Shown: positions 35,996 to 45,558, numbered from the stretch's first letter. The stretch: 64,000 nt of DNA from Proteocatella sp041738345 (GCA_041738345.1 JBGSPX010000009.1:35360-99359); one strand, 5' to 3'. Translations and numbers: made by a program. The notes: generated from the sequence alone by a model not told the origin.

Positions 35996-36997
35996 ATGTT
36001 TGATGAACAAAGAGTCATAAGCTCTTCCTATCAAAGAGAAGATACCGAGATAGAAAATTCTCTAAGACCAAAAACTTTGGATGAATATATTGGACAAGAT
36101 AAAGCAAAGATGCAGTTAGATATATTTATAAAAGCAGCTAGATTCAGGGGTGAACAACTTGACCATGTACTGCTATATGGGCCTCCAGGTCTTGGAAAAA
36201 CAACACTATCAGCAATAATAGCAAATGAAATGGGGGCTAATTTTAAGGTTACCTCTGGCCCAGCAATTGAAAGAGCAGGCGATTTAGCAGCTATACTTAC
36301 AAATCTTACGGATAATGATGTGCTCTTCATAGACGAAATCCATAGACTTAATAGGACTGTGGAAGAAATTCTTTATCCCGCTATGGAAGATGGTTGCTTG
36401 GATATAATAATTGGAAAAGGGCCGTCTGCAAGGTCTATTCGTATAGATTTGCCTAAATTTACACTAGTTGGAGCTACAACAAGAAGTGGAATGTTAACTT
36501 CGCCCTTAAGAGATAGATTTGGAGTTATTTTAAATTTAGATTTATACGAAACTGAAGATTTATATAAAATAATAAATCGTTCGGCTAATATTTTGGGTGT
36601 AGAGATAGACCATGAATCCAAATTAGAGCTTGCAAGACGCTCTAGAGGTACGCCAAGAATCGCAAATAGACTTCTAAAAAGGGTTAGAGATTTTGCACAG
36701 GTAAGAGGCGATGGGAAAATAGACTCAGACATAGCAGATGAAGCCCTTGAAATGTTTCAAGTTGATAAAGAGGGGCTTGATTCAGTGGACAAGAGACTTA
36801 TGCTTGCAGTAATACAAAAATTCGCAGGAGGACCTGTAGGGGTAGAAACCTTAGCGGCCTCTATAGGCGAAGATAGAGAAACTATTGAGGAAGTATATGA
36901 ACCTTATCTTATTCAAAAAGGATTTTTGAGCAGGACGCCAAGAGGAAGAATTGCTATGGAATTAGCATATTCTCATTTTGGAATAGAAAGAAAGTGA
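35996..36997 (+). CDS. ruvB: Holliday junction branch migration helicase RuvB
   Basis: A 333-residue AAA+ motor. It has the N-terminal LRPKTLDEYIGQDKAK, Walker A GPPGLGKTT, Walker B LFIDEIHRLN, sensor 1 GATTRSGMLTSPLRDRFG, and a winged-helix C-terminus with the PYLIQKGFLSRTPRGR signature. The in-frame TTG at 35984 is part of the GGGAGG site region, so the ATG at 35996 is the start. It completes the RuvABC set and is followed 10 bases later by the spoIID-like gene. Confidence 0.96.
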   Translation: MFDEQRVISSSYQREDTEIENSLRPKTLDEYIGQDKAKMQLDIFIKAARFRGEQLDHVLLYGPPGLGKTTLSAIIANEMGANFKVTSGPAIERAGDLAAILTNLTDNDVLFIDEIHRLNRTVEEILYPAMEDGCLDIIIGKGPSARSIRIDLPKFTLVGATTRSGMLTSPLRDRFGVILNLDLYETEDLYKIINRSANILGVEIDHESKLELARRSRGTPRIANRLLKRVRDFAQVRGDGKIDSDIADEALEMFQVDKEGLDSVDKRLMLAVIQKFAGGPVGVETLAASIGEDRETIEEVYEPYLIQKGFLSRTPRGRIAMELAYSHFGIERK

Positions 36998-37007
36998 GGA
37001 AATTAGA

Positions 37008-38441
37008 ATGAAACGAAAAAATTTCAAACTAATGGTCACGTTAATTACATTATTTTGCACTATTTTTTTGAGCGTATCAGGAGCATATGCACAGCAAAGA
37101 TATGATAATAGTTTTCCAGTTAGAGTGGGTCTATACTATGCATCAACTTCAAAAGCTCAATACAATGTAAGTGGGAATAATATATCTATAACAGAAGGCT
37201 ATAACAAATTATTCGAATCCGGAAGTAGTGTTGCAAGTATAAATCTTGCAAAAATGCTTTATGTGTCATCGCAGAGCTATAGTTCTTATACAGAGGCTTT
37301 GAGTAGTATTTTATCAAATGATGAATTTGTATATTACTCAAAAGGAAATTATTATACAGCAAGTGTATTACAGAACGCTAATTTAAAAGATGCTTTAAGC
37401 ACAAAGGTTGTGATTTCTTTTCAAAATGGACAAAAACTAGCGTTTGATGGTCAAGCTGATCTGTATATCGAGTCATCCGATAATATATTAAAACTCGAAA
37501 ATACCATGTATAGGGGAAAGCTTAATTTTTATGTAAAAGGAAGTAATCTTCATGCAATAAATGAACTTGGGATGCAAGATTATTTATATGGAGTTATTCC
37601 TAAAGAAATGGTATCTAGTTGGGAACTAGAAGCGCTAAAATCACAGGCGGTTGTAGCTAAAAATTATACAATTACAAACTATAATAAACACAAAGCGGAT
37701 GGTTTTAATGTATGTGCGACTACACATTGTCAAGTGTACGGAGGCTATAGTGCGGAACAGGAAAAAACAAATAGAGCGGTAGATTTAACCGAGGGTATAA
37801 TTATGACATACAATTCTAGTCCAGCTGAGGGGTATTTTCATGCGAGCAGTGGAGGGCGTACAGAATCAATTGGAAATATGTGGAATTATAGCTTAGATTA
37901 TATGGTTGGAGTAGAGGACAAGTACTCTTTGGGAACACCTTATGACAACTGGCAGGTTAGCTTTACTTCAGAAGAAATAAGAACTGCACTTCTTAAGAAA
38001 AATGTAGATATAGGAAGCATTGTAGGACTTAAAGTACTAAAGACATCAGAAAATGATAGGGTAATGGAGTTAGGAGTTTTAGGGACTAAGGGAATGTATA
38101 CACTTAAGAAGGACAATATAAGGTCTACTTTAGGTTCATCTAAGCTTAAAAACACCTATTTTACTTTACAAAATTCAAGTATTAGCAGAGCTTATTCAAG
38201 CAATAATGTTTTGATTTCAAATAAAAAATTAGATGGTACTTTTTCAGATATGGACAGTTTTTTTTCACATAGATTTGGAAGTGCTAATCAAGAGTTTGTG
38301 TCAACTGGAACCTATGTGTTCTTGGGAAAAGGCAATGGTCATGGGATTGGTCTAAGTCAATATGGCGCAAATAATATGGCTAAGCAGGGATATAATTTCG
38401 AAGAAATACTGAAACATTATTTTAGAGGAATTTCATTATAG
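37008..38441 (+). CDS. SpoIID/LytB-domain exported protein
   Basis: A 477-residue secreted protein with a signal peptide (FKLMVTLITLFCTIFLSVSGAYAQ). The SpoIID/LytB domain (about 170-470) contains GVIPKEMVSSWELEALKSQA with the catalytic glutamate, the paired CATTHCQVYGG metal-site cysteines, HASSGGRTES and the C-terminal GKGNGHGIGLSQYGANNM. SpoIID enzymes are lytic transglycosylases of peptidoglycan. It resembles the LytB-type relatives rather than the sporulation-locus SpoIID, because it lies between ruvB and queA. Substrate and role in sporulation are open. Confidence 0.88.
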   Translation: MKRKNFKLMVTLITLFCTIFLSVSGAYAQQRYDNSFPVRVGLYYASTSKAQYNVSGNNISITEGYNKLFESGSSVASINLAKMLYVSSQSYSSYTEALSSILSNDEFVYYSKGNYYTASVLQNANLKDALSTKVVISFQNGQKLAFDGQADLYIESSDNILKLENTMYRGKLNFYVKGSNLHAINELGMQDYLYGVIPKEMVSSWELEALKSQAVVAKNYTITNYNKHKADGFNVCATTHCQVYGGYSAEQEKTNRAVDLTEGIIMTYNSSPAEGYFHASSGGRTESIGNMWNYSLDYMVGVEDKYSLGTPYDNWQVSFTSEEIRTALLKKNVDIGSIVGLKVLKTSENDRVMELGVLGTKGMYTLKKDNIRSTLGSSKLKNTYFTLQNSSISRAYSSNNVLISNKKLDGTFSDMDSFFSHRFGSANQEFVSTGTYVFLGKGNGHGIGLSQYGANNMAKQGYNFEEILKHYFRGISL

Positions 38442-38466
38442 TTATAATAGATAAGGAATTATTACA

Positions 38467-39486
38467 GTGAATACAAAAGATTTTTATTATGATTTACCAC
38501 AGGAGCGTATAGCGCAGACTCCTTTGACAGACCGCTCAAAGTCGAAACTTATGGATTTTGATAAAGAAACAGGGGAGATAAAACATAAAGTTTTTAAAGA
38601 TATAATTGAGCAACTTGGAGAAAATGATTTATTAGTATTAAATAATACTAGAGTACTTCCAGCGAGGATGTATGGAATAAAAGAAGAAACAGGCGCTAAG
38701 ATAGAGATACTGCTTACTAAACGAATGGATATGAACACTTGGGAGGTTATGGCAAAACCAGCTAAAAGGCTGAGACTTGGAGCAAGTGTAATCTTTTCAG
38801 ATGAATTAAAGGCGAGCGTTATTGAAGAACTTGAAGAAGGTATGAGGATTCTTAAATTTGAATATGAGGGCATTTTTGAAGAAATTATAGAAAATATAGG
38901 AACTATGCCACTGCCTCCATATATAAAAGAAAAATTGAGTGATCAAGAACGTTACCAAACCGTTTACTCTGAGGTTAAGGGGTCTTCGGCGGCGCCAACG
39001 GCAGGACTTCATTTTACAAAGGATATACTTGAAACACTAAAAACAAAAGGCGTTCAAATTGAATATGTAACCCTTCATGTAGGGCTTGGAACGTTTAAAA
39101 CTGTTTCAGTAGAAGATGTAAGAAATCATGTTATGCATAGTGAGTATTATAAGATAGAGCAAGATGTTGCCGATAGAATCAATCAAGCTAAAAAATTAGG
39201 GAAGAGGATTGTTTGCGTAGGAACTACAAGTGTAAGAACAATCGAATCTGCAGCTAGAAATGGAGTTTTAGAAAAGCTTGAGGATGAGACTCAAATATTC
39301 ATATATCCACCATATCAATTTCAAATGGTAGATGCACTCATAACTAATTTTCATTTGCCAGAATCAACACTTATAATGCTTATATCGGCTTTTTCGGATA
39401 AAGAAAAAATATTAAATGCTTATAAAACAGCAGTAGAAAATGAATATAGATTTTTTAGTTTTGGGGATGCTATGTTCATTCACTAA
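38467..39486 (+). CDS. queA: S-adenosylmethionine:tRNA ribosyltransferase-isomerase
   Basis: A 339-residue enzyme that transfers and isomerises ribose from SAM to make epoxyqueuosine in tRNA. It shows YDLPQERIAQTPLTDRS, VLNNTRVLPARM, ILLTKRM, the SAAPTAGLHFT block, YVTLHVGLGTFKTV and VGTTSVRTIESAA, and ends with NFHLPESTLIMLISAF. The start is GTG 38467 with an AAGGAATT site. tgt follows 35 bases downstream, making a queuosine pair. Confidence 0.95.
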   Translation: MNTKDFYYDLPQERIAQTPLTDRSKSKLMDFDKETGEIKHKVFKDIIEQLGENDLLVLNNTRVLPARMYGIKEETGAKIEILLTKRMDMNTWEVMAKPAKRLRLGASVIFSDELKASVIEELEEGMRILKFEYEGIFEEIIENIGTMPLPPYIKEKLSDQERYQTVYSEVKGSSAAPTAGLHFTKDILETLKTKGVQIEYVTLHVGLGTFKTVSVEDVRNHVMHSEYYKIEQDVADRINQAKKLGKRIVCVGTTSVRTIESAARNGVLEKLEDETQIFIYPPYQFQMVDALITNFHLPESTLIMLISAFSDKEKILNAYKTAVENEYRFFSFGDAMFIH

Positions 39487-39521
39487 TATTAATTTAGAAT
39501 TAAAAGAATTAAGGAGAAAAA

Positions 39522-40643
39522 ATGTCAGCAATAAGATACGAATTAATTAAAACGTGTAAACAATCAGGTGCAAGGCTTGGTAAATTGTACACGCCTCATG
39601 GTGTAATTGATACACCTATATTTATGCCTGTTGGAACTCAAGCGACAGTAAAGTCGATGACACCAGAAGAACTAAAGGAAATGGATGCAAGAATAATACT
39701 TTCAAACACATACCATCTTTATATGAGACCGGGACATAAACTTATTGAAAAAGCAGGTGGGCTTCATAGTTTTATGAATTGGGATAGAGCGATATTGACA
39801 GATAGTGGAGGATTTCAAGTATTTAGTTTAGGCGATCTTAGAAAAATAAAAGAAGAGGGTGTGGAATTTAGATCTCATCTTGATGGTTCAAAACATTTCA
39901 TAAGTCCAGAAAAAGCTATAGAGATTCAAAATTCGCTTGGCGCGGATATAATAATGAGTTTTGATGAATGTGCACCATATCCGGCTGATTATGATTATGT
40001 GAAAAAATCTATGGAGAGAACTACAAGATGGGCAAAAAGAGGGCTGGATGCTCATAAAAGACCACATGACCAAGCATTATTTGGAATAGTTCAGGGTGGA
40101 ATGTACAATGATCTTAGATATGAATCCGCTATGCAACTTCAAGAAATAGATTTTCCAGGGTATTCTATTGGCGGATTATCAGTAGGAGAGCCTAAAGAAT
40201 TAATGAATGATGTGCTTGAAAATATAATTCCTCATATGCCAAAAGATAAGCCTAGATATTTGATGGGAGTAGGAAGTCCAGATGATCTTATAGAAGGTGT
40301 GCTTAGAGGAGTGGATATGTTTGACTGCGTACTTCCAACGAGAATTGCAAGAAACGGGACAGCAATGACATCACAGGGAAAGCTTGTTGTAAGAAATGCT
40401 ACTTATCAAGAAGATTTTACTCCAATGGATCCTAATTGTAACTGTTATGCGTGTAGAAATTACTCTAGAGCATATATAAGGCATTTGGTAAAAGCTAATG
40501 AAATTTTAGCATCAAGACTTATAACTACGCATAATCTTCATTTCCTTTTAAATCTTATGAAAAATATAAGAGAAGCCATAATGCAAGACAGGCTTTTAGA
40601 TTTTAGAAAAGAATTTTTTACTAATTATGGTTATAAATTGTAA
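39522..40643 (+). CDS. tgt: tRNA-guanine transglycosylase
   Basis: A 373-residue base-exchange enzyme that places preQ1 at the wobble position of tRNAs with GUN anticodons. It shows IFMPVGTQATVKSMTPEEL, the catalytic-site LTDSGGFQVFSLGDLRKI, FGIVQGGMYNDLR, GGLSVGEPKE, and the zinc site CNCYACRNYSRAYIRHL followed by the usual His. It is full length, starts behind TAAGGAG, and sits with queA and upstream of yajC, the common bacterial order. Confidence 0.96.
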   Translation: MSAIRYELIKTCKQSGARLGKLYTPHGVIDTPIFMPVGTQATVKSMTPEELKEMDARIILSNTYHLYMRPGHKLIEKAGGLHSFMNWDRAILTDSGGFQVFSLGDLRKIKEEGVEFRSHLDGSKHFISPEKAIEIQNSLGADIIMSFDECAPYPADYDYVKKSMERTTRWAKRGLDAHKRPHDQALFGIVQGGMYNDLRYESAMQLQEIDFPGYSIGGLSVGEPKELMNDVLENIIPHMPKDKPRYLMGVGSPDDLIEGVLRGVDMFDCVLPTRIARNGTAMTSQGKLVVRNATYQEDFTPMDPNCNCYACRNYSRAYIRHLVKANEILASRLITTHNLHFLLNLMKNIREAIMQDRLLDFRKEFFTNYGYKL

Positions 40644-40753
40644 AAAAAGCGTATGAAATTAGTTAAAAATAGAGTAAAAGTTGAAAAAATATAGATTTAT
40701 CTATCGAAATGTAGTATCATTTATAAAGAAGTATTAATTTGAGGAGGAAAGTG

Positions 40754-41035
40754 ATGGGAGCACAGCAATTTGTTAATTTAGCAGTACCTATAGGATTTCT
40801 AGTAGTTTTTTACTTCTTGCTTATAAGACCACAGCAAAAAAGAGATAAAGCTGTAAAAACTATGAGAGAAGCTTTAAAAACTGGAGATGAAGTAGTTACA
40901 ATAGGCGGACTTGTAGGAAAGATAATGAAAGTAACCGATGATGCGGTAACTATCGAAGTAGGAGCAGATAAAACTAAACTTACCGTTGAAAAATGGGGTA
41001 TAGGAAAAGTTACAGCTTCTAAAGATGAGCAATAA
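40754..41035 (+). CDS. yajC: preprotein translocase accessory subunit YajC
   Basis: A 93-residue protein with one N-terminal membrane helix (VPIGFLVVFYFLLIRPQQKR) followed by the cytoplasmic TGDEVVTIGGLVGKIMKV domain. It binds the SecDF complex. The start is ATG 40754; the in-frame TTG at 40739 immediately precedes the AGGAGGAAAG site. It is followed by a terminator, then the hexapeptide gene and secDF. Confidence 0.93.
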   Translation: MGAQQFVNLAVPIGFLVVFYFLLIRPQQKRDKAVKTMREALKTGDEVVTIGGLVGKIMKVTDDAVTIEVGADKTKLTVEKWGIGKVTASKDEQ

Positions 41036-41055
41036 AATTAAATTTAATTCAATTC

Positions 41056-41091
41056 AAAAATCTTCTGCTTTTGCAAGTGGAAGATTTTTTT
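41056..41091 (+). terminator. rho-independent terminator after yajC
   Basis: AAAAATCTTCTGCTT (41056-41070) pairs with AAGTGGAAGATTTTT (from 41075) with two mismatches, ending in a T-run at 41091. Confidence 0.75.
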
Positions 41092-41126
41092 GAGAAAATA
41101 TATAAAATTTTTAGGAGGGATTATAA

Positions 41127-41630
41127 TTGATAATAGAGTTTTTGGGTAATTATCCACAGATTTCAGAAAAAGCGTTTTGTGCACCTAATGCTACTCTAAT
41201 TGGTTCAGCAACAGTTTTGGAAGATGCGAGTATATGGTTTAGCGCTTGCGTTAGAGCGGATAATGAAAAAATTCATATAGGAAAAGGCACCAATATACAA
41301 GATCTGACGATTATTCATGTTGATGATACTACACCTGTATGGATTGGAAATTATGTAACCATAGGGCATAGCTGCATAATACATGGAGCTTATATTGAAG
41401 ATAATGTGTTAGTCGGAATGGGCTCAATTGTAATGGATGGAGCTAAAATAGGTAAAAATACGGTGATAGGTGCTGGCTCGCTGATTCCTATGGGAAAAGA
41501 GTATCCAGAGGGAGTGCTTGTTATGGGAAGGCCAGCAAAAATTGTTAGAGAGCTTACAGCTGAAGAAATAGAAGGTATAACTAAATCCGCGCAAGGGTAT
41601 ATAGAAAAATCAAAAAAATATATGAAATAG
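41127..41630 (+). CDS. gamma-carbonic-anhydrase-like hexapeptide-repeat protein (YrdA type)
   Basis: A 167-residue left-handed beta-helix protein. Hexapeptide repeats run through DASIWFSACVRADNEKIHIG, NIQDLTIIHVDD and IGHSCIIHGAYIEDNVLVGM, and the metal-binding histidines (IHVD and GHSCIIHG) match the gamma-carbonic anhydrase pattern. Family members bind zinc or iron, but many have no proven activity. It starts at TTG 41127 behind AGGAGGGA and is 14 bases upstream of secD. Confidence 0.85.
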   Translation: MIIEFLGNYPQISEKAFCAPNATLIGSATVLEDASIWFSACVRADNEKIHIGKGTNIQDLTIIHVDDTTPVWIGNYVTIGHSCIIHGAYIEDNVLVGMGSIVMDGAKIGKNTVIGAGSLIPMGKEYPEGVLVMGRPAKIVRELTAEEIEGITKSAQGYIEKSKKYMK

Positions 41631-41644
41631 GGTAGGGAGTTTTT

Positions 41645-42901
41645 ATGAAAAATACAAAAAGTAAATTTACTTTTTTTCTAGTTTTAGTAATTATAGCACT
41701 TTGTGCATATACTGCATTTTTAGGAATAAATGTAGGGGGAATAAAAGTTAACAGTTCGGTATCGAATATAAAGCAGGGGCTTGACTTAAAAGGTGGAGTG
41801 TTTATGCTTTACGAAGCAGAAACAGATATTACCGGAGAAGAATTAGATGATTTAATGGAACAAACAATAGCTGTTTTTAGAAAAAGAATTGATGGAATGG
41901 GACTTACAGAGCCGGTTATAGTTAGAGAAGGCGAAAAAAGGATAAGAATAGAGCTTCCAGGAGTAAAGGATGCACAGCAGGCAATAAATGCAATAGGAAA
42001 AACTGCTCAGCTTCAATTTGCAACAAGTGAAGGAGAAGTATTGCTTACAGGTGCAGACGTTAAGGATGCTAAAGTGGCAATAAATCAAAAAGATAATCAA
42101 CCGATAGTTTCACTTGCGTTTACACCAGAAGGAACTCAAAAATTTGCAGAAGCTACAGCTAGATTATCAGTTAACAGAGAACCATTATTTATAGTGCTTG
42201 ACGGAGAAATAATTTCAAGTCCAACGGTAAATGAACCTATATCAGGTGGAAGTTCCCAAATATCAGGAAACTTTACAGTGGATAGCGCTTCAGAACTTGC
42301 AAACCTTATAAGAGGAGGAGCGCTTCCTGTAAACTTTACAGAGGTTCAAAGTTCTATTGTATCGGCGACACTTGGTGTGGATGCATTAAATAAAAGTATA
42401 ATGGGAGCACTTATTGGGATTGCGCTTGTTATGATTTTCATGATAGTTTACTACAAAATTCCAGGATTTGCAGCATCTATAGCGCTTACTGCTTATATTG
42501 TGATGGTTGCATATATATATCAACTTATAGGAGTTACGCTTACACTTCCAGGAATAGCGGCGCTTATACTTTCGATAGGTATGGCGGTTGATGCCAATGT
42601 TATAATCTTTGAGCGTATAAAAGAAGAAATTATAAATGGGAAATCTGTAAGAGTAGCTATTGATTCTGGATTTAAAAAAGCTATGTCTACTATTCTTGAT
42701 TCTCAGATTACAACCTTTATAGCAGGAATAGTTTTATATTATTTTGGAACAGGACAGATAAAGGGATTTGCCATAACGCTTATGATAGGTATAATAGTTT
42801 CTATGTTTACGGCACTTGTAATAACAAAACTAATCCTAAAAAATCTAGTTAATGGTTTTGGAATAGGAAATAAAAAACATTTTGGAGTTCAGGAGGCTTA
42901 G
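41645..42901 (+). CDS. secD: protein translocase subunit SecD
   Basis: A 418-residue SecD with an N-terminal helix, the P1 domain (KQGLDLKGGVFMLYEAE), and C-terminal RND-type helices carrying GIALVMIFMIVYY, the D/R-rich AVDANVIIFERIKEEI motif and ALVITKLILK. SecD and SecF use the proton motive force to aid protein export at the membrane. Its stop is next to the secF start, and both are in the same transcript. Confidence 0.95.
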   Translation: MKNTKSKFTFFLVLVIIALCAYTAFLGINVGGIKVNSSVSNIKQGLDLKGGVFMLYEAETDITGEELDDLMEQTIAVFRKRIDGMGLTEPVIVREGEKRIRIELPGVKDAQQAINAIGKTAQLQFATSEGEVLLTGADVKDAKVAINQKDNQPIVSLAFTPEGTQKFAEATARLSVNREPLFIVLDGEIISSPTVNEPISGGSSQISGNFTVDSASELANLIRGGALPVNFTEVQSSIVSATLGVDALNKSIMGALIGIALVMIFMIVYYKIPGFAASIALTAYIVMVAYIYQLIGVTLTLPGIAALILSIGMAVDANVIIFERIKEEIINGKSVRVAIDSGFKKAMSTILDSQITTFIAGIVLYYFGTGQIKGFAITLMIGIIVSMFTALVITKLILKNLVNGFGIGNKKHFGVQEA

Positions 42902-42906
42902 TGAAT

Positions 42907-43812
42907 ATGAAAATTAAATCAGATTTAAAAGTAATAAAAAACTATAAGATATATTTTGCTGTTTCGATTGCAGTGATTGTTATTGGATTTGCACTTGCGG
43001 GAATTAGAGGATTTAACTTTGGAATAGATTTTACTGGTGGAACGCTTATAGAGATAAATATGGGCAAGTATGTAGAAGTTAATGAGATAAGAGAAATAAC
43101 TGATGCAGTTGATAAAAACATTCAGATTAACTATATTGGAGAAAATAAAGATGGAATTCAGCTTAAAACAACAGTTGATTTAAATAATGAAAAAAGAACT
43201 GAACTTTTTAATGAATTTGCTAGTAAATATAATTTGCAAAAAGATGATTTGGTTAAATCAGATCAATTTGGACCAGCAGTGGGAAAAGAAATACAGCAAA
43301 AAGCTCTTATTTCAGTAGTAATAGCTACATTGGCAATGCTTGTATATATATCACTTAGGTTCAAATTTGAATTTGGTATAGCGGCAGTTATAGCACTTCT
43401 TCATGATGTTTTAACTGTAGTAGCGATATATTCAATATTCCAAATTCCACTTAATAATCCATTTGTAGCAGCTATGCTTACTGTTGTAGGATACTCAATA
43501 AATGATACAATAGTTGTATTTGATAGAATAAGAGAAAATATGAGAGGCGCAAAACGTGATTCACATGAAGAAGTGGCGGACTTATCAATAAATCAGACTC
43601 TTTCAAGATCAATAAACACTTCGCTTACCACTCTGCTTTCAATAGTAGCACTTTATGTAATGGGAGTGGATTCAATAAAAGAATTTACGCTTCCGCTTAT
43701 TGCTGGTATATCAGTAGGAGTTTATTCTTCAATATTTATAGCGAGTCCAATTTGGGTTTTAATAAACAAAAAGATGAGAAAAAAACAAATTCAAAATATA
43801 GGAACGAATTAA
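42907..43812 (+). CDS. secF: protein translocase subunit SecF
   Basis: A 301-residue partner of SecD with the GFNFGIDFTGGTLIEINMG signature near the N-terminus, the SINDTIVVFDRIRENMRG motif in the C-terminal membrane domain, and the usual six helices. AGGAGG ends at 42896. The GTG at 42901 is only four bases away and overlaps the secD stop, while the ATG at 42907 is ten away, so the true start is uncertain within two codons (303 residues if GTG). A terminator closes the operon. Confidence 0.94.
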   Translation: MKIKSDLKVIKNYKIYFAVSIAVIVIGFALAGIRGFNFGIDFTGGTLIEINMGKYVEVNEIREITDAVDKNIQINYIGENKDGIQLKTTVDLNNEKRTELFNEFASKYNLQKDDLVKSDQFGPAVGKEIQQKALISVVIATLAMLVYISLRFKFEFGIAAVIALLHDVLTVVAIYSIFQIPLNNPFVAAMLTVVGYSINDTIVVFDRIRENMRGAKRDSHEEVADLSINQTLSRSINTSLTTLLSIVALYVMGVDSIKEFTLPLIAGISVGVYSSIFIASPIWVLINKKMRKKQIQNIGTN

Positions 43813-43817
43813 TTTAG

Positions 43818-43849
43818 AAATAGGATGCAGCTAAGCATCCTATTTTTTT
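43818..43849 (+). terminator. rho-independent terminator after secF
   Basis: Nearly perfect stem AAATAGGATGC (43818-43828) with GCATCCTATTT (43835-43845), then a T-run. Confidence 0.88.
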
Positions 43850-43896
43850 AACTAAATATAAAAATAAACATCTATGTTTAAGTAATGAATATTTGG

Positions 43897-43911
43897 TTAT
43901 ATAAATTATAA
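43897..43911 (+). promoter_or_regulatory. candidate PerR box upstream of the ferritin-like gene
   Basis: TTATATAAATTATAA matches the Bacillus PerR operator consensus TTATAATNATTATAA at 12 of 14 defined bases. It lies 40 bases before the ferritin-like start codon, within the expected promoter region. The match is good, but the DNA is AT-rich and the promoter hexamers are not clear. Confidence 0.4.
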
Positions 43912-43951
43912 GGTATTTTTACTTTAGATTAAGTTATTAAGGAGAGCAGAG

Positions 43952-44464
43952 ATGGGATCAAGAGCGGTACAGATAGCCAACTTAGATGTTGAGAACCTTG
44001 TAAAAAATTTAAATGAAGCTTTGGCAGAGGAGTGGCTTGCATTCTATCAGTATTGGGTAGGGGCAAGAGTTATGGAAGGTCCTATGAGATCTGAGGTAGA
44101 GCCTGAACTTCTTTTGCATGCACAGCAGGAGCTTAACCATGCAGTACTAGTAGTGCAAAGAATTATTCAACTTGGAGGGACGCCATTATTAGACCCTAAG
44201 GAATGGTTTAATCATGCAAAATGTGCATATGAAGCACCAATAGACCCTTATATAGAGGAAATTCTAAAACAAAACCTAACTGGAGAAAGGTGCGCTATAT
44301 CAAGATATCAAAGTATAGCAGATATGACAAATGGTAAAGATTATGCTACTTATCAGATGGCAGTAACGATATTAAATGAAGAAATAGAGCATGAAGAAGA
44401 TATTGAAGCTTGGATAAAAGATATTGAAAGATTGAAAGATGATATAAGAAAAATTAGAATTTAA
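43952..44464 (+). CDS. ferritin-like di-iron protein (bacterioferritin superfamily)
   Basis: A 170-residue four-helix-bundle protein. It carries the EEWLAFYQYWVGA helix, the first ExxH in QQELNHAVL, the second glutamate in NLTGERCAISRY, and the last ExxH in NEEIEHEEDI, i.e. the full di-iron ligand pattern. It likely stores iron or reduces peroxide in the cytoplasm. It starts behind AAGGAGAG and is transcribed alone, convergent with the lysR gene. Confidence 0.85.
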   Translation: MGSRAVQIANLDVENLVKNLNEALAEEWLAFYQYWVGARVMEGPMRSEVEPELLLHAQQELNHAVLVVQRIIQLGGTPLLDPKEWFNHAKCAYEAPIDPYIEEILKQNLTGERCAISRYQSIADMTNGKDYATYQMAVTILNEEIEHEEDIEAWIKDIERLKDDIRKIRI

Positions 44465-44470
44465 ATAAAA

Positions 44471-44546
44471 AAATAAAAAGCTGTGCAAATCTAAACGCTC
44501 ATTAATAAATAGGGCATATTTAGAATTGCTCCAGCTTTTTTTATTT
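44471..44546. terminator. bidirectional terminator between ferritin-like and lysR-type genes
   Basis: AAATAAAAAGCTG (44471-44483) pairs with CAGCTTTTTTTATTT (from 44532). An inner stem GCAAATCTAAA / TTTAGAATTGC is nested inside. The A/T-rich tails serve both strands, and the lysR stop codon lies in the right tail. Confidence 0.7.
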
Positions 44547-45428
44547 GAATTTGCTAGATATAAAGTCTAAAAATTTGATTTCAATAGGCGTAAGTACTGC
44601 TTTTTTATGAACTATAAAATAAAAAGCTCTAAAAGTATTTATATCAGTGATATCATATATGCAGATATTACTATCAGGCGAAATTGTTTTAGCTGAGCTT
44701 GACGGAATGAAGGCATAACCCACATTTTTAGCGACTAAACTTTTAGCAACATTAAAGCTTTCTGTTATCACAGAAATATTTAAATTTGAAATAGTTTTTT
44801 TTCTACTAGCAAGTTCTTTTGAAAATAATTTACCACTACCAGAACCTTCTTCTCTCATTATTAAAGGTAATTTAAGAATTTCGTCAAATGTTATTGTACC
44901 TCTAGAAACCCCATCCTTTTTAGGACCAATAAGAACCATATTATCTTCAAAAACTTTGACAGACTCAAAATCACTACTAGGTTTAGAACCGATGAATCCC
45001 ATTGAATATTTATTTTCATCTATAGATTCCAAAACATCTTGAGAATCAAAGTGATGAATTTTAAATCTAATTCCTGGAAAATGATTAGAAAAATCAGCGA
45101 TGATATCAGGTAAGACGAATTCTTCGGGAACCGAACTTGATGGAAGTTCAATTAGACCATCAAATTTTCCTATAATATCATTTATTGTAAATACTGCGCT
45201 GTCTCTTTTTTTAATTATCTCAATGGCATGATCTTTGAATGTTTTTCCGGCAGAAGTAAGTTCTATAGTTTTTCCTTTTCGGTCAAACAACAAAAGTCCG
45301 AGTTCACTTTCTAAATTTTGAATATGATTTGATAAAGTTGGCTGAGTTAAATAAAGCTCACGAGCGGCCTTAGAAAAACTGTTATATTTAGCTATAGCTA
45401 TGAAACTCTCTAATTGTTTAAAATCCAT
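44541..45428 (-). CDS. LysR-family transcriptional regulator
   Basis: A 295-residue regulator with an N-terminal winged helix (DFKQLESFIAIAKYNSFSKAARELYLTQPTLSNHIQNLE) and a type-2 periplasmic-binding-fold effector domain. The effector half, with EEGSGSGKLF and VAKNVGYAFIP, resembles the CysL/YwfK and selenium-associated LysR groups, but the ligand cannot be set. The ATG lies behind an AAGGAG site. It is divergent from purR with about 220 bases between, and convergent with the ferritin-like gene. Confidence 0.88.
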   Translation of the reverse strand: MDFKQLESFIAIAKYNSFSKAARELYLTQPTLSNHIQNLESELGLLLFDRKGKTIELTSAGKTFKDHAIEIIKKRDSAVFTINDIIGKFDGLIELPSSSVPEEFVLPDIIADFSNHFPGIRFKIHHFDSQDVLESIDENKYSMGFIGSKPSSDFESVKVFEDNMVLIGPKKDGVSRGTITFDEILKLPLIMREEGSGSGKLFSKELASRKKTISNLNISVITESFNVAKSLVAKNVGYAFIPSSSAKTISPDSNICIYDITDINTFRAFYFIVHKKAVLTPIEIKFLDFISSKFK

Positions 45429-45537
45429 AAGTTACTCCTTAAAATTCAGTATAGATAACATTATAACACTAAAGAAGGTATTGTAGGACTTATTGTTACT
45501 GATTTTATATAGCCATAATTTATTTAAGTTATAGAAA

Positions 45538-45558
45538 AAACTAATAATAATCAATTTT
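45538..45558. promoter_or_regulatory. conserved AT-rich motif shared by purR and spoVG upstream regions (copy 1)
   Basis: The 18-base core CTAATRATAATCARTTTT occurs here and again at 46560-46577, with only two A/G differences between the copies. This copy lies between the divergent lysR and purR genes, about 20 bases upstream of the purR -35 box. It does not match the PurBox or Fur consensus that I know. Confidence 0.4.
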
